Shown here: one piece after another, positions 1 to 11,700 of the stretch
How positions within the stretch are numbered: position 1 is the stretch's first letter
Layout: each line of letters starts with the position of its first letter
Assembly: GCA_037349315.1 (NCBI GenBank)
Contig: JBAIAC010000014.1
Span: 29,799,001 to 29,863,000, forward strand
Direction of reading: 5' to 3'
From: Chelydra serpentina
Taxonomy: Eukaryota > Chordata > Testudines > Chelydridae
DNA: 64,000 nt
The notes under the pieces: generated by a model
The model's database searches: none
What the model saw: the letters and a program-made list of their open reading frames with translations, nothing else
What the model was told of the DNA's origin: nothing
Program-made: the position numbers and the translations under genes

Positions 1-70
1 ATAGAACAGTATAATTCTTCATTAAAATGGGGTATACTTCCAAGATCATTATGGAAAACTCTTAACTTAC

Positions 71-157
71 CTATGTCAATTGTCTCTTCCTTCATATGTG
101 TAGGTTCCAAGTATTCTGAGGTGAAATTAATGAAGCCCTCTTTATCTTCAGGGATTT
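71..157 (-). CDS. Trihelix gene, small phase-1 exon (most downstream visible)
   Basis: This exon is 87 bp (29 codons, phase 1 at both ends) between acceptor TATACAG and donor GTAAGT. It encodes an acidic peptide that begins EIPEDKEGF and ends near [11 protein letters not shown]. The peptide resembles those of the exons at 6237-6332 and 6533-6622, suggesting tandem exon duplication. No further exon can be placed to its left. Confidence 0.65.
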
Positions 158-2686
158 CTGTATACATTCATATTATTTAATTTTAAAAATTCACGGTCTT
201 AATTTATGTCTTAAACATAACCACTCTTGCACCAGAGCTTCTGTAACAGCAAATTCATGCTGTTGGAGTAATAACTCTCATTGTTAATTCACTTAAATAT
301 TTCGCTCTCCTCGACTGTTGGCTAAACAATCTGATGGCAACACTTTGAAACAAACCTGGGATATCGTTAAAAAAAAGTTCTTCTAGTTGGAATAAATACC
401 ATGTGATTTCTAATTGGTCTGTTTAAGTTTGGGAATGGAATTGACATCAATGACTTATTTAGATGGTAAGCTCTTTAGGGGAGCAACTGTTTCTTACTAT
501 GTGTTTGTACAGTGCCAACGGGACCCTGATCTCATTTGGGGCCTCTAGGTACTACAGTAACACAAATAAAATAATAATGAACTGACAATGCATGTGTGCA
601 TTTTATAGTCTGGTAATATAGTGATTCTGGTAAAGGGTCTGGTCCAATGACTTCCATGGACTGACTTCAGTGGGCATTGAATCAGACTGAAAAAAGGCAA
701 GAAATGCACAGTCTGCCTTCTCAGTGGTAGTGCATTGTGATGCCATGTTGACAATGTATCTGTGATGGAAGACTGACAGTAGAGGAGAATGCTACACTTG
801 CAATCCACAAACAAGACACATTCTAAAAATGTGTCATTTGTTTACATTGTGCTACCGTGACTTGCCTTTTTCTCTGCTGGCTACTGCTGACATGCTTCTA
901 TGCTTTTTCTCTGGGATGGGGAGGAGTGCTTGTCTCCCATTTAATTGGTTCTCCTCCATTTGGTGGTGCTCCCTTTGTGACTGGCAAATGAGGCAAGCAT
1001 TTATTCGTATCCTTATTATGCAGCTGGAGAAACTGATATAGCGAGGGTAAAAGTACGAGGCTGTACAAAGGGTCAGTGGCTGGCTTCAAGACCTGCCCTC
1101 AGTCCATTGGAGACCATTGCCGTTAAACATTAATCAACAAAATGTGATCTGTAGCTTTTACAAGTTATTAAAAATGTCCACACTGATTTTTTGGTGCTTC
1201 TTTTGCTTTTGTCAATTGTTGCTTTGCTTTAGCCTTCTGTACAACATTCACATCATAATGTTCATTTTCTGTGAGCCAAGAATCTAGACTGTTTCAGCTT
1301 TTTCTGAAATTACTGCTAAAAGTTTAGCAAAGGGCAGTCTGGGTATGTCTGCACTGCTGCTGGCAGAGAACCTCTCAGCCTTGGCAGACAAACTTTCACT
1401 AGCTCGGTTTAAGCTGGTGTGCTAAATATAGCAGTTTGGATGTTGCAGCTCTAGTTAGCCAACTGAGCTCAAACTATGGGGTCAGGTCGGCTTGAACGTC
1501 TGAGTTGTTGCCCAAGCCATAGTGTCAACACCTTTTTTTTTTCCGCGGGGGGCGGGGGGCACGCCAGTGAGTCTGTCTACCCGGGCTGGGTGTCGCTCCC
1601 AACTGCAGGGTAGACATAGACTTTAAGACCCCATCTACACAGAGCAAATATCAAGCCCAGTCTTTTACCTTAGTTCTAATACGCCTTGACTCCATCAACA
1701 CTGGTTAGTCAAACCAAGTTATGAGCATTTGCCAGTAGCCACATTCAATCTCTACTTTATGCATGATTGGTTTGGTATGAAGCAAAACAGTGTGCTGTGT
1801 TCATTGGATTAGAGCAGTGAAGTAGCAGTTTCTCTAGTCATCTTCTCCATCCCTTCACAGACCATTATGAATCCCATTTTCTTTGGTTTGTGGGCAGGAA
1901 TTAGGAGTCTCATACATTTTAGTCTCATGTTTGTCATCTGTCGCACAAATTGGCTGCCTAAGAACCTGAAGATGTCAAAACTAGAGAACGTTGCTGCAGG
2001 GCAAGTCCAGAGGAAACTTTTTATTCCTAGATTACCAAGTTTGTAAATTCCTTGCAGCTTTGTTTTCTCTGCAAAGTGCTGGGCAGATCTGTGGCACTGT
2101 GTACGTAGGGCTGAGACTCTGTGGATGTATGCATTATTTGACTATCCGAGTGACTGAAACAGAAAACATCCAGTACTCTGCCAACCCCACTTTGCTGAAA
2201 TGCACTACGTTAGGATCCGAAATCTGTATCTGTCACCCGTCCCGTCAAAAGTCCTGAGCACTCAGCAGCAGCCATTCCAAAGAGGCCGTTTATTTTGGTG
2301 TCTGATATGTATGGACCTAAGCACCTAACTTTTAAGCACAGTGTTTTTAAAGTCATGGCCTGGGAACTTATCTCAGCAAGACTACCTATAGATCTGCTTG
2401 AACATGCCTTATAGTAAAATCAAAAGGGTGGGGGAAGCCCTAGGAAAGATGAACTACAAAGAAGTAATCTCTCTTCATACTGCTACATTTGTTTGAACCT
2501 AAATAACTTGCATCAGAATTTTTTTATTTTTAAGCATGTTCGGAAGATAAGTGTCTTTGGAAGCGTCTTTTCTTTTTTCACTGATCTTTCATATAACAAG
2601 ACTAAGAGAAATTATAAAATTAAACCAAGTACTTAATATTGTAAGGACCTCATCCATGGCCTTGATAGATGTATGCAAAATTTGGG

Positions 2687-2736
<50 letters not shown>

Positions 2737-5700
2737 CATAAAATACTGGGTCAGAATAGACTAGTTTTGCCTCTGAGTGAATTTAGTTTCACCCTTTGCA
2801 TGAGTAGAAGTAATTGGGCCCCTCTGAATACATTTCTAGAATGAACCCTGCCTAAAAGTTCTCTTTAAAAAAATATATATATATCACTTTAAATAAATAA
2901 ATGTTTTAGTGTTTAATACGGATTCATGGAAAAATATGACTAGTTCATGCCCTATAGGAGAGTAAGCAAAACCTAACAATGGATTTAGACTCTTCTGGAC
3001 CATGGTTTCTCAACTTCTGGGTTGGGACCCAAAATTGGGTTGCCAGAATGTTTCAAAGGGTTGTGTGGTAGCTCCTGTCCCAGGGGCTCGCCTCCCTGCT
3101 CCAGGCACTGCAACCTCTGGGGTCCTAGCGCCACTCAGCTTTAGCCCAGCTGTCCTGATGGTGGGAGCCCGGGTAGGCCCCGTGAGCTAGGTCACAACTC
3201 TACTCTCACAAATTTGGTCCAGTCAGGGGGGTAAGGCCAAAACTGAGTGGTGCTGCAACCCCAGAAGTTGCAGTGGCTGGAGTGGGGAGCCAAGCCCAGC
3301 CAGCCCCACAGCACAGGAGCTGCCACTGTGGGGTAAGTGCCAGGCAGGACCCAACCCCCCACCTGGAGGGTCAGGAGCTGACCAAAACCACTCCAGGGTC
3401 TCCACCTCAAGACTATCTACTGGGTTGCAACAGGCCATAAACATTTACTAATGGTCCTGAGCCCCAGAAGGTTGAGAACTACGGTCTTAGGCTTTTATTG
3501 CCAAAAATTAAGACACTTTTGTAATAAATGCCTTATTTTGGCACCCTCTGCTAGCAAATCCATTGAGACAGCTACTGGAATGCAAAGGTCAAATGGAGAA
3601 ATTATTAGAAAAAGATGATTAAGTGGCAACTGTATTTTTGGAAGAATTCCTACAAGTAGAGGTATATGTGGGCTGGTACTTCTAAAAGTAGGCACTATTT
3701 AGAGACTATACTTTTTTTGCGGGAAGGGGGGAGAGACAAATTGAGAACCCTCAACTAATTTGTAGTTATGCTGAAGTGGGCACTGAGGCATGTAGACCAG
3801 GATTTTGACTAACATTATTTCATTTTCCTCTTACAACAAAGTGAGATTACTTACTTTTAAGTTTATGGCTCAGATTAATATCTCGGAAACTCAGGTATAC
3901 ATTAAACTTTAAAAAGGGTGTGGGTATGTAATAATTAGAAAGATGCCCAGATGTGACTGTCTGATGGAAGGTTAAGTGAGTTTCCCTATTTTTGTGAATA
4001 TAAAATGCAGTATTAACCTTCTTTCCAAATGTAGTTTCTTTTCTTTTTCTTTAAGGTATTTTTATTTAAACTGCAACACCCGAGTCTGTCCAATAACCAC
4101 ATGCCTATTTGACACAGACAATCTTTTGGTAATGTTCTGCTGAGTGTGGAGTATTTGTAAAGGACCTGTGGCAGATTCTCAGCTGGTGTAAATTGTCCTA
4201 GATCTATTGATTTCAATAGAGCTGGGACAAATTATACCAGCTGAGGAGCCGTCTGTGTTCACCTCATCATTGTTCATCAGTAAGGATAAAGATTGGTGTC
4301 ACGGATTCTGTGACTTTCAGAGACCTCAGTGACATTTTCCACTTCAGCCCTGGAGTGGTGGGGTGCAGAGCTCTCAGCCGCTGTGTGTGCTGGACTCCCC
4401 ACTGCAGCAGGGCTCTGGCTCTCTTCCCCCCTCCTCCCTCCCCATGGGTCTCAGGCTTCAGTCCTCCCGTCAGCCCCCCTCCCCCCATTACTTTAGATAA
4501 AGTCACAGAGAGGTCACGGGCTTCCGTGAATTTTTATTTATTGCCCGCGAGCTGTCTGTGACTTTTACTAAAAATAACCATGATAAAGTCTTCATGGATT
4601 CCTATGCGGAGGAATAAGATTAGTCCTGGACTACACAAGGCTGCATACTAGTGTTTCAACCATCAATTTCTCGCTATACATTTATTTTGAAAATATCAAA
4701 AGGTACTACTGCAGACAGAACAAAAGACCTCTATAATTTCATAATGTAAAAATCATTCTTCTCTTTCCTACCCCATTTCATTAGCAAAGTAACCATAAAA
4801 ATCTGAGTGGTATTATCTTCTGTATTTAGAATGATTAAACTCTTTCTTATTTGAACTGGGGGAGTTCAGGATAGAGTTCTTTTCTGGAATACGGAACTGT
4901 GTGCAGAGTGTCATCAAAGAGGCATTTTTTAGCACAGTTGCACTTGAAAACAGTAGTTTTTGAAATGTAAATGCTCACTCAATCACAGTTCTGCTAAACT
5001 ACTAAATGAAATTTTGCAAGAAGGAATTCGTAGTTTTCTCCAGTGATTAACCCTTATACAAACTATGTTACAAGAATATTAGTTTTTTAAAATATATTTT
5101 AAAATGGCGACGACTAAGGTAACCTATATACACATTACATAAAACACACTACATTTAAAAAAAAGATTGTGAAGTCACAATCTGAAAAGTTAGGAAATGC
5201 CAGAATTAAGATGTTTTTTGCAACCTTAATTAAGTTGCTGTGCGTATATATCATGATACAATGGTTACTTTGGCATGGAAAATTTCAACCCAAAAGGTTA
5301 AAGTTGGCAAAGTTTTGTGCAACTGAAAACAGGGTCTTATAATGGGAAGTGTACCTTCATTATATATGGCACTTCCTGCTTTGCCTAGAATTCCCTTATC
5401 CTTTGGGTCATGCATTCAGATAACCTCAGCATGTAAAATGTCACTTTACACATTTTACAAATAGCCTTAACTCTGATCCACAAGAACTATTCTTACATTC
5501 TCTCCCTCAAATTAGATTTTTGTGGGAAATGACATGACAGCCTGTTTTTCCTTACCTTAGAATCTGAGCATGGTGTTTGTCATGGGGATCTGTAAAGGGT
5601 GTAATTATGTGCTTTTATTACACAGGCAGAATGTTAGTAATTTTAAATTAATAGAGCGCAGTTCTCTGCCATTGGTAGATGGGTAAGAGCAATGCTGTCC

Positions 5701-8700
5701 AATAGACATGAGATTACTTCTTGTGATTAACCAGATGCTCTATCACTTATTTGTCTCCGCTTTCCCTCTTAGTACATGCAGAGCTGCCAGCTTCTCTGAA
5801 GTAGTGGTTACAGAAACCTCATCTGTCAGAAGATTTAAATTTGACATTTAAAACTTTTTGAGCATACTGTGCTTAAAGGCTGAATACTGTGCTTAAGGCT
5901 GCCAAAGGAGGTCATGGAGTTTTCTTCACTGGAAATACTCAAGGCAATAAAAAGGCATTCCCACACCTTTCCAGTTAGGTGTTAAGCTTCCCCTTCCCCC
6001 CTGGCAGACAATATTTAGTCCTGAATCTTTTCAAATAATGTGAGTATAGAGTACTGTAAGAAGCATATGGTGTATTCTGTGGGTTTTTATTATGAGATTT
6101 TGTCCTCTTTTCTAATTTTACTATCAATGTGAAGTAAAATTTACTTTTATACCATAGCATATAATAATTCCAAATCTTGGACTGACAGGGTTTACGTAAA
6201 ACAAAAAGAAATAATGGTAAATTCCATTTGACTCACCTAAACCAATATCATCTTCTTCCTTTATATGTGTGGCACCTAGTTCTTCTAAAAGATTGCTTAC
6301 AGACTTGTCTTCATTGAATTTGTCAGGAAGCACTATAAATGTATAATGCACACTGAATTAATTAAAAGCATAGATGTCACTACAGAAGGTGCTGGCATTC
6401 TCTTCTACTTAAAGGATTTGTAGGCCATTATGTTGTCCAACTAGTGTTTCAAAATCTCTCTCCAGTGGTTTTTCAGATATGAATTGGCTTACTAACTTGA
6501 GGAGTTTATGTAAAGTAAGAACTTTTATTTACCTTTGTCAGAAACTTTCTCTATATTTTTGACCCGTAGATCTTCTGACATATTACTAACAGAGTCCTCT
6601 TCACCTGTGTCTCCGGGCATTTCTGTGTAAATAATAATATACTGAATTAGGGCAACACATTTTGCAATCATTCTGTAGTTGTGGAAGTTTTACTTTACAT
6701 TACCTTTTACAGGTTATTTAATTTTTGCTAAAAATTAAAATAAAAAGGGCCTAAAACAGGCTTGTGGGTACCCTTGACAAATACTAAAAAAAAAAAAAAA
6801 AATTAAAAAAAATTCTGTGAATTACAGATCCAGCAATTTCACCCAATATTGTTAGCCAACAATAAAATAAATAAATAAATGGAGATATGCCAATCTCCTA
6901 GAACTGGAAGGACCTTGAAAGGTCATCGAGTCCAGTCCACTGCCTTCACTAGCGGGACCAAGTACTGTCCCCTGACAGATTTTTGCCCCAGATCCCTAAA
7001 TGGCCCCCTCAAGGATTGAACTCACAACCCTGGGTTTAGCAGGCCAATGCTCAAACCACTGAGCTATCCCTCCCCTTAATGACCAGAGAGAAAATTAACA
7101 CGGATCCTACCACCATTCCACTCTCAAACTTCACAATTCTTCCTCTTTTACAAAGCTTGGAAGACTAGACAAGTACTGCAATTTGCCCTAAAGGTCAACA
7201 GATTTAGACTGTTTGGACAGAAGGAGGAAGTGAGTTCAGAAGTTGAGAGGGGTGGCATTGTTAACTAGACCAGTGGCTCTCAATCTTTCTAGACTACTGT
7301 AGCCCTTTCAGGAGTCTGATTTGCCTTGCGTACCCCAGAGTTTCACCTCGCTTAAAAACTACTTGCTTACAATCGGACATAAAAATACAGGTTTGTCACA
7401 GCACACTATTAATGAAAAATTGCTTACTTTCTCATTTTTTGCCATATAATAAAATCATTTGGAATATAAATATTGTACTTACATTTCAGTATATGGTATA
7501 TAGATCAGTATAAACCAGTCATCTGTATGAAAATTTTAGTTTGTACTGACTTCACTAGTGCTTTTTATGTAGCCTGTTGTAAAACTAGGCAAATATCTAG
7601 ATAAGTTGATGTACCCCCCAGAACACCTCTATGTAATCCCAGGGGTATGTGTACTCCTGGTTGAGAACTTCTGAACTAGATCATGGATCAGTCTTCGTCT
7701 TTGTCCACACTGCAATTAAAAACCCATGGATGGCCAATACCCGCTGACTTGAGCTTGGGCTGCAGGGCCGTTTAATTGCAGTGTAAACGTTCCCCAGGCC
7801 CTAGACTGAGTCTGAATGTCTATACTGTAATTAAACAGCCCCTTAGCCTGAGCCCCACAAGCCTGAGTCAGCTGACATGGGCTAGCCATGGGTATTTAAT
7901 TGCAGTGTAGACATACCCACACTCTTCGCCTGCTTGCTTTCTTCACATGTGATACTTGCCTTCTGTGTTCCTTCTTTCAAGTCATCTTGTCATTGGTGCA
8001 AGAACAGATTCCTCTGATGCTTTTTAATATAACAACTCCTAACTTCTCTACCACTTTTCAAATATCCTTTGAAGACACCATCTTTTCTCCCTTGCCTTTA
8101 TGCATCTTAGTTTCTCAATCCTTTTATATAACAGGAGATAATTAGCTAGTATGAAAAGTTACCATACATAGTAAGATAATGTTTTATAATTAGACAAACT
8201 GCCATGCTTCCATTCGGCATTTATTTTTTAAACATTTAAATACTGTGTATTTTTTTTTAAATGTCACATCAGTGCTGGGAAACTAATAATGGCTATAAAA
8301 ACATTATTTACCAAGTTCTTACCTAAGGAGTCTTTTTCTGTTTTAGCTTCTAGCCATTCTGTAGGCCTCTCACCTTCATCATTATCTGATTTGCTTGATT
8401 GCTCTCCAGTGTTGTGTCCCAAAATGGCATCCAGTTCATTAAAAAATTTCATACTTTTACTTGTATTCCCTGAGTCTTGGGCATTTTTTACACTCTTGTA
8501 TTCATGTTTTAAGTTTTTATACTTTGTTCTGCACTGCTTCCAGTCCCTTTCAATTCCGAATTTTTGAAGCCTAGCAGCAACCTGTTCAAATATTCTTTTA
8601 TTTCTCACTGTCACTTCAAGCTGTTGCTGGATGTTTTTGTCTGACCATATATGTATTAGAGCTCTGACTTCATTGACAGTCCAGTGTTTTCCTCCTTCGT

Positions 8701-11700
8701 TCGCTACCGTTGGAATAAAAGGTGGATTTTTGGACGTCTCTAGTATTGATGTTGGGTTACCTACATCAGGTGGGGTGGGGGAGAGACATAGGTATGGGTT
8801 ACCTGCATGAGGTGAGGTGGGGTAGAGGAGGGCAGAGAGAATGAGAGTGAAGGAAAATATTTTATTCATTTTTTCTTCACTTTTTTACTTCACAACATTG
8901 GAGCAAAAATAGAAATAAAATCAAGGTATCAAACAAAGCAGCTAATGATAAAACTGTATTTTCTGACTTGTAAAGACAGTAATATTAGAATTAAACCAAA
9001 ATGCACTAACTCGAGAGAAGGATTTTTTGCCGCCCACCACCTTTAAAAAAAATTAACTTTTAAGTAAAATACTTTCAGGAGTGACAGATTTGCTGTTACT
9101 AATACTTTATGATGTAGTGCTTTACATTTTCATCATAACCCGAAAGGGCGTAAAAACACTAATAAACTAGGCATTCTCGCCAACATTTATACATGTGCTT
9201 AACTTTATTGCACATGTAATTCCTTTGGGTTTGCACAGGTGCACAAAGTTAAGGGTATGTAAGGATTAGAGTCAGAGCCTTAATCATTGCAGAACCACCC
9301 TGTTAGGGGAAACTGAGGCACACATTATTTGCCTAAAATCACAAGAACTCAATGGAGGAGGTAGGACTAGAAGCCAATTCTTATAATTTGAAGCTTTGCA
9401 CTTCCTCAATACAGTACAATATAAAAGACTATTATGTGACCAAATCGGAGAACTTACTGTGTATATTAGTAAAAATATTTTTATTTTATAAGCACTTTAG
9501 ATAAATTATTTCCTTTTCATTTTAAATGTTTCAAATTGTACTTTTGCTAGCAACCTCTAGTTTTCAATTTTTTGGGGAGGTGGGGGGAAGAATGCCACTA
9601 TTTTCCTAGTGCTGAAACATGTTTTCTTAATAAATATTTTTTTTAATTGTTTTATTTAGACTGTGAAGTCCTAATTGAATTTACTATTAGTTTTCTGATC
9701 AAATCAGTTTACAAAACTATTTTATTTTGTACTCCTTTAAAACAATGAAATATGATTAGGTCTTTCTAATAAATGTTTTTGTAGATTTAGAAAACTCATT
9801 GTTTTCCATTTTTGTTTTCTTAGTGATTTCAATACTTACAGAGAAGTGCAAGTATGGAAGTGCAGAGCAATTGGCATGAATTTTGCAATCTCTGTGCTTA
9901 TGTGACTTTTGCCTTCACAACCATCCCTTTCCAAATGGTAAACCATGTTTTGGTGGTTGGATACTTCAAAGTGATTAAGTTCTGTATGGTGGCAAAAATG
10001 ATCTTTGCTAGCACAGTCTGATTCAGTGAAGCATACTTATGTGAATAAACCTATTTGGTGATAAACTTGGTCTAGAGGGAATAGTCACTGTGCATGAGTC
10101 TCTGTAAGCCATTCTACTTTGTTAAATCCCTGCAGATCTCCTCTGTGCTCAGCCCATTTACTCATAGATTTGCCAATTTCTGCAGAAATTGCATGAGTTG
10201 GCAGAAATTCCACTAATGACACATGCCTTAGGTGCTATCATATGACCGGTCCTCAATTAGTATGTAATAAAATATTCTAAGATCAACTGAGTTAATCTGA
10301 TTAGCTGTTGCAGGCAATGGTTTTTGAGGGCGAAAGCTGATATGCAGTCAACAAATTGGTCATGCAGTGGTCATCTGCCACCTATAGTGGTTAACATCCA
10401 TTTATCAGAGGGGTAGCCGTGTTAGTCTGGATCTGTAGAAGCGACAAAGAGTCCTGTGGCACCTTATAGACTAACATCCATTTGTTCATGAGGCTGCAGA
10501 AATTTAAAACTAGGAGGGGGAAAGAGCAATAACGTGTCTGTTGCAAGGTTACATTAATCAGATACTGACTGCTGATGTACTGAGGCTAATGGAAGCTGTT
10601 CCTAGCCAGACACAATTATTTTACTCCTTTTAGTTTTTTCTAAGATGCAATGAGAAATAAATCTAATAGCAGTGTTTTGCTTTTCTCCCCCACACCATCA
10701 TACTGTACCTAGTTCAATTGGTCTGACATGTGAAATAAAAAGTAATGGATCCTCTGGGACATCCTCATCCTCTTCTAATGCAACTGATATTTCACCTGAA
10801 GAGGGTAGGGAAAGAATTTTCTTATAAACAGATATGGAATAAATCTATCTAAACAATTACCATGTGTAAACTGCAGTCAATTCACAGTGGCAAATTTGTT
10901 CGCTTACAAGCATATAAATGTAGGCAGGAAGTAACTAATCATAATGGGATAGATGTGTTAGTGAACTTTTTAATATATTAATTTTACTGTATTAGGAAAC
11001 AAACTTTAAAATACATGTAAAGAAGAGAACTGATTTATTCCTTTTGGCTCATATGTGCCTTTTTGCCTCTGTGTGGGATAGCCTATTTTTCAGAATATAC
11101 ATACTACTAGCCTGTTTAAAATAAAAAACAGAAGCAAAAATCCCAAGTAAACACAATTTCTAATGGATCCATGTTATCCAAAGCAAGTTTATACAACAAT
11201 AAAACAGCTAGAATTATTGCAAGAATAGCTTTTAAATGTGATAAGGGAAAAACTGAATTAATAAGGTTGGACCGGAACAGACATTTACTTGATTGAACAC
11301 TAACCTTTGGTATGGCGTCCCTCCATGAGTTCTGAGACAGTTATTGTAGCAAACACCAAACAGGTGTGTAAGGCAGGCATGCTTAAGTGAAGTTCTGAAT
11401 CTGAAGAATAATTTTGATTAGCCAGGGAGAGTAGATGGATTTGTGTGACCTACCTAGTTGGAATGCCATCATCCCTTTCAGCATTTCCAAACATCCTATA
11501 AACATGGTATGTTTTATTTAGTGTTGATTAACATTTAAAATGTTTGTTTGTTTGTTACTGTTGAACAATTTGAGCCACAGATATCTGTGGGGCAGGTAAA
11601 TATTGTTGCACTGCATGTGTAGTCTGTGTACATAGTGCTGTTGGAATATCTGATATTAACCCAATATTAGACAAAATTAAAAAGGGGTTCAATTTTCAGA

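Noticed and set aside
2551..2844. 97-codon + frame containing repeated VCVCVC
   Set aside because: The middle is a translation of the (GT)n microsatellite.
5560..5595. Minus-strand segment with TTTACAG acceptor and GTAAGG donor resembling a mini-exon of the trihelix gene
   Set aside because: The 34-bp length breaks the phase 1-1 pattern, and one frame stops. There is no similarity to the other mini-exons beyond a few bases.
6880..7078. Possible functional tRNA gene on the minus strand
   Set aside because: A and B boxes exist, but the sequence does not close an acceptor stem and continues into a CR1-like tail, so it is a SINE.
7900..8145. 81-codon + frame beside a MITE
   Set aside because: It starts inside a palindromic MITE and has hydrophobic low-complexity composition with no homology.
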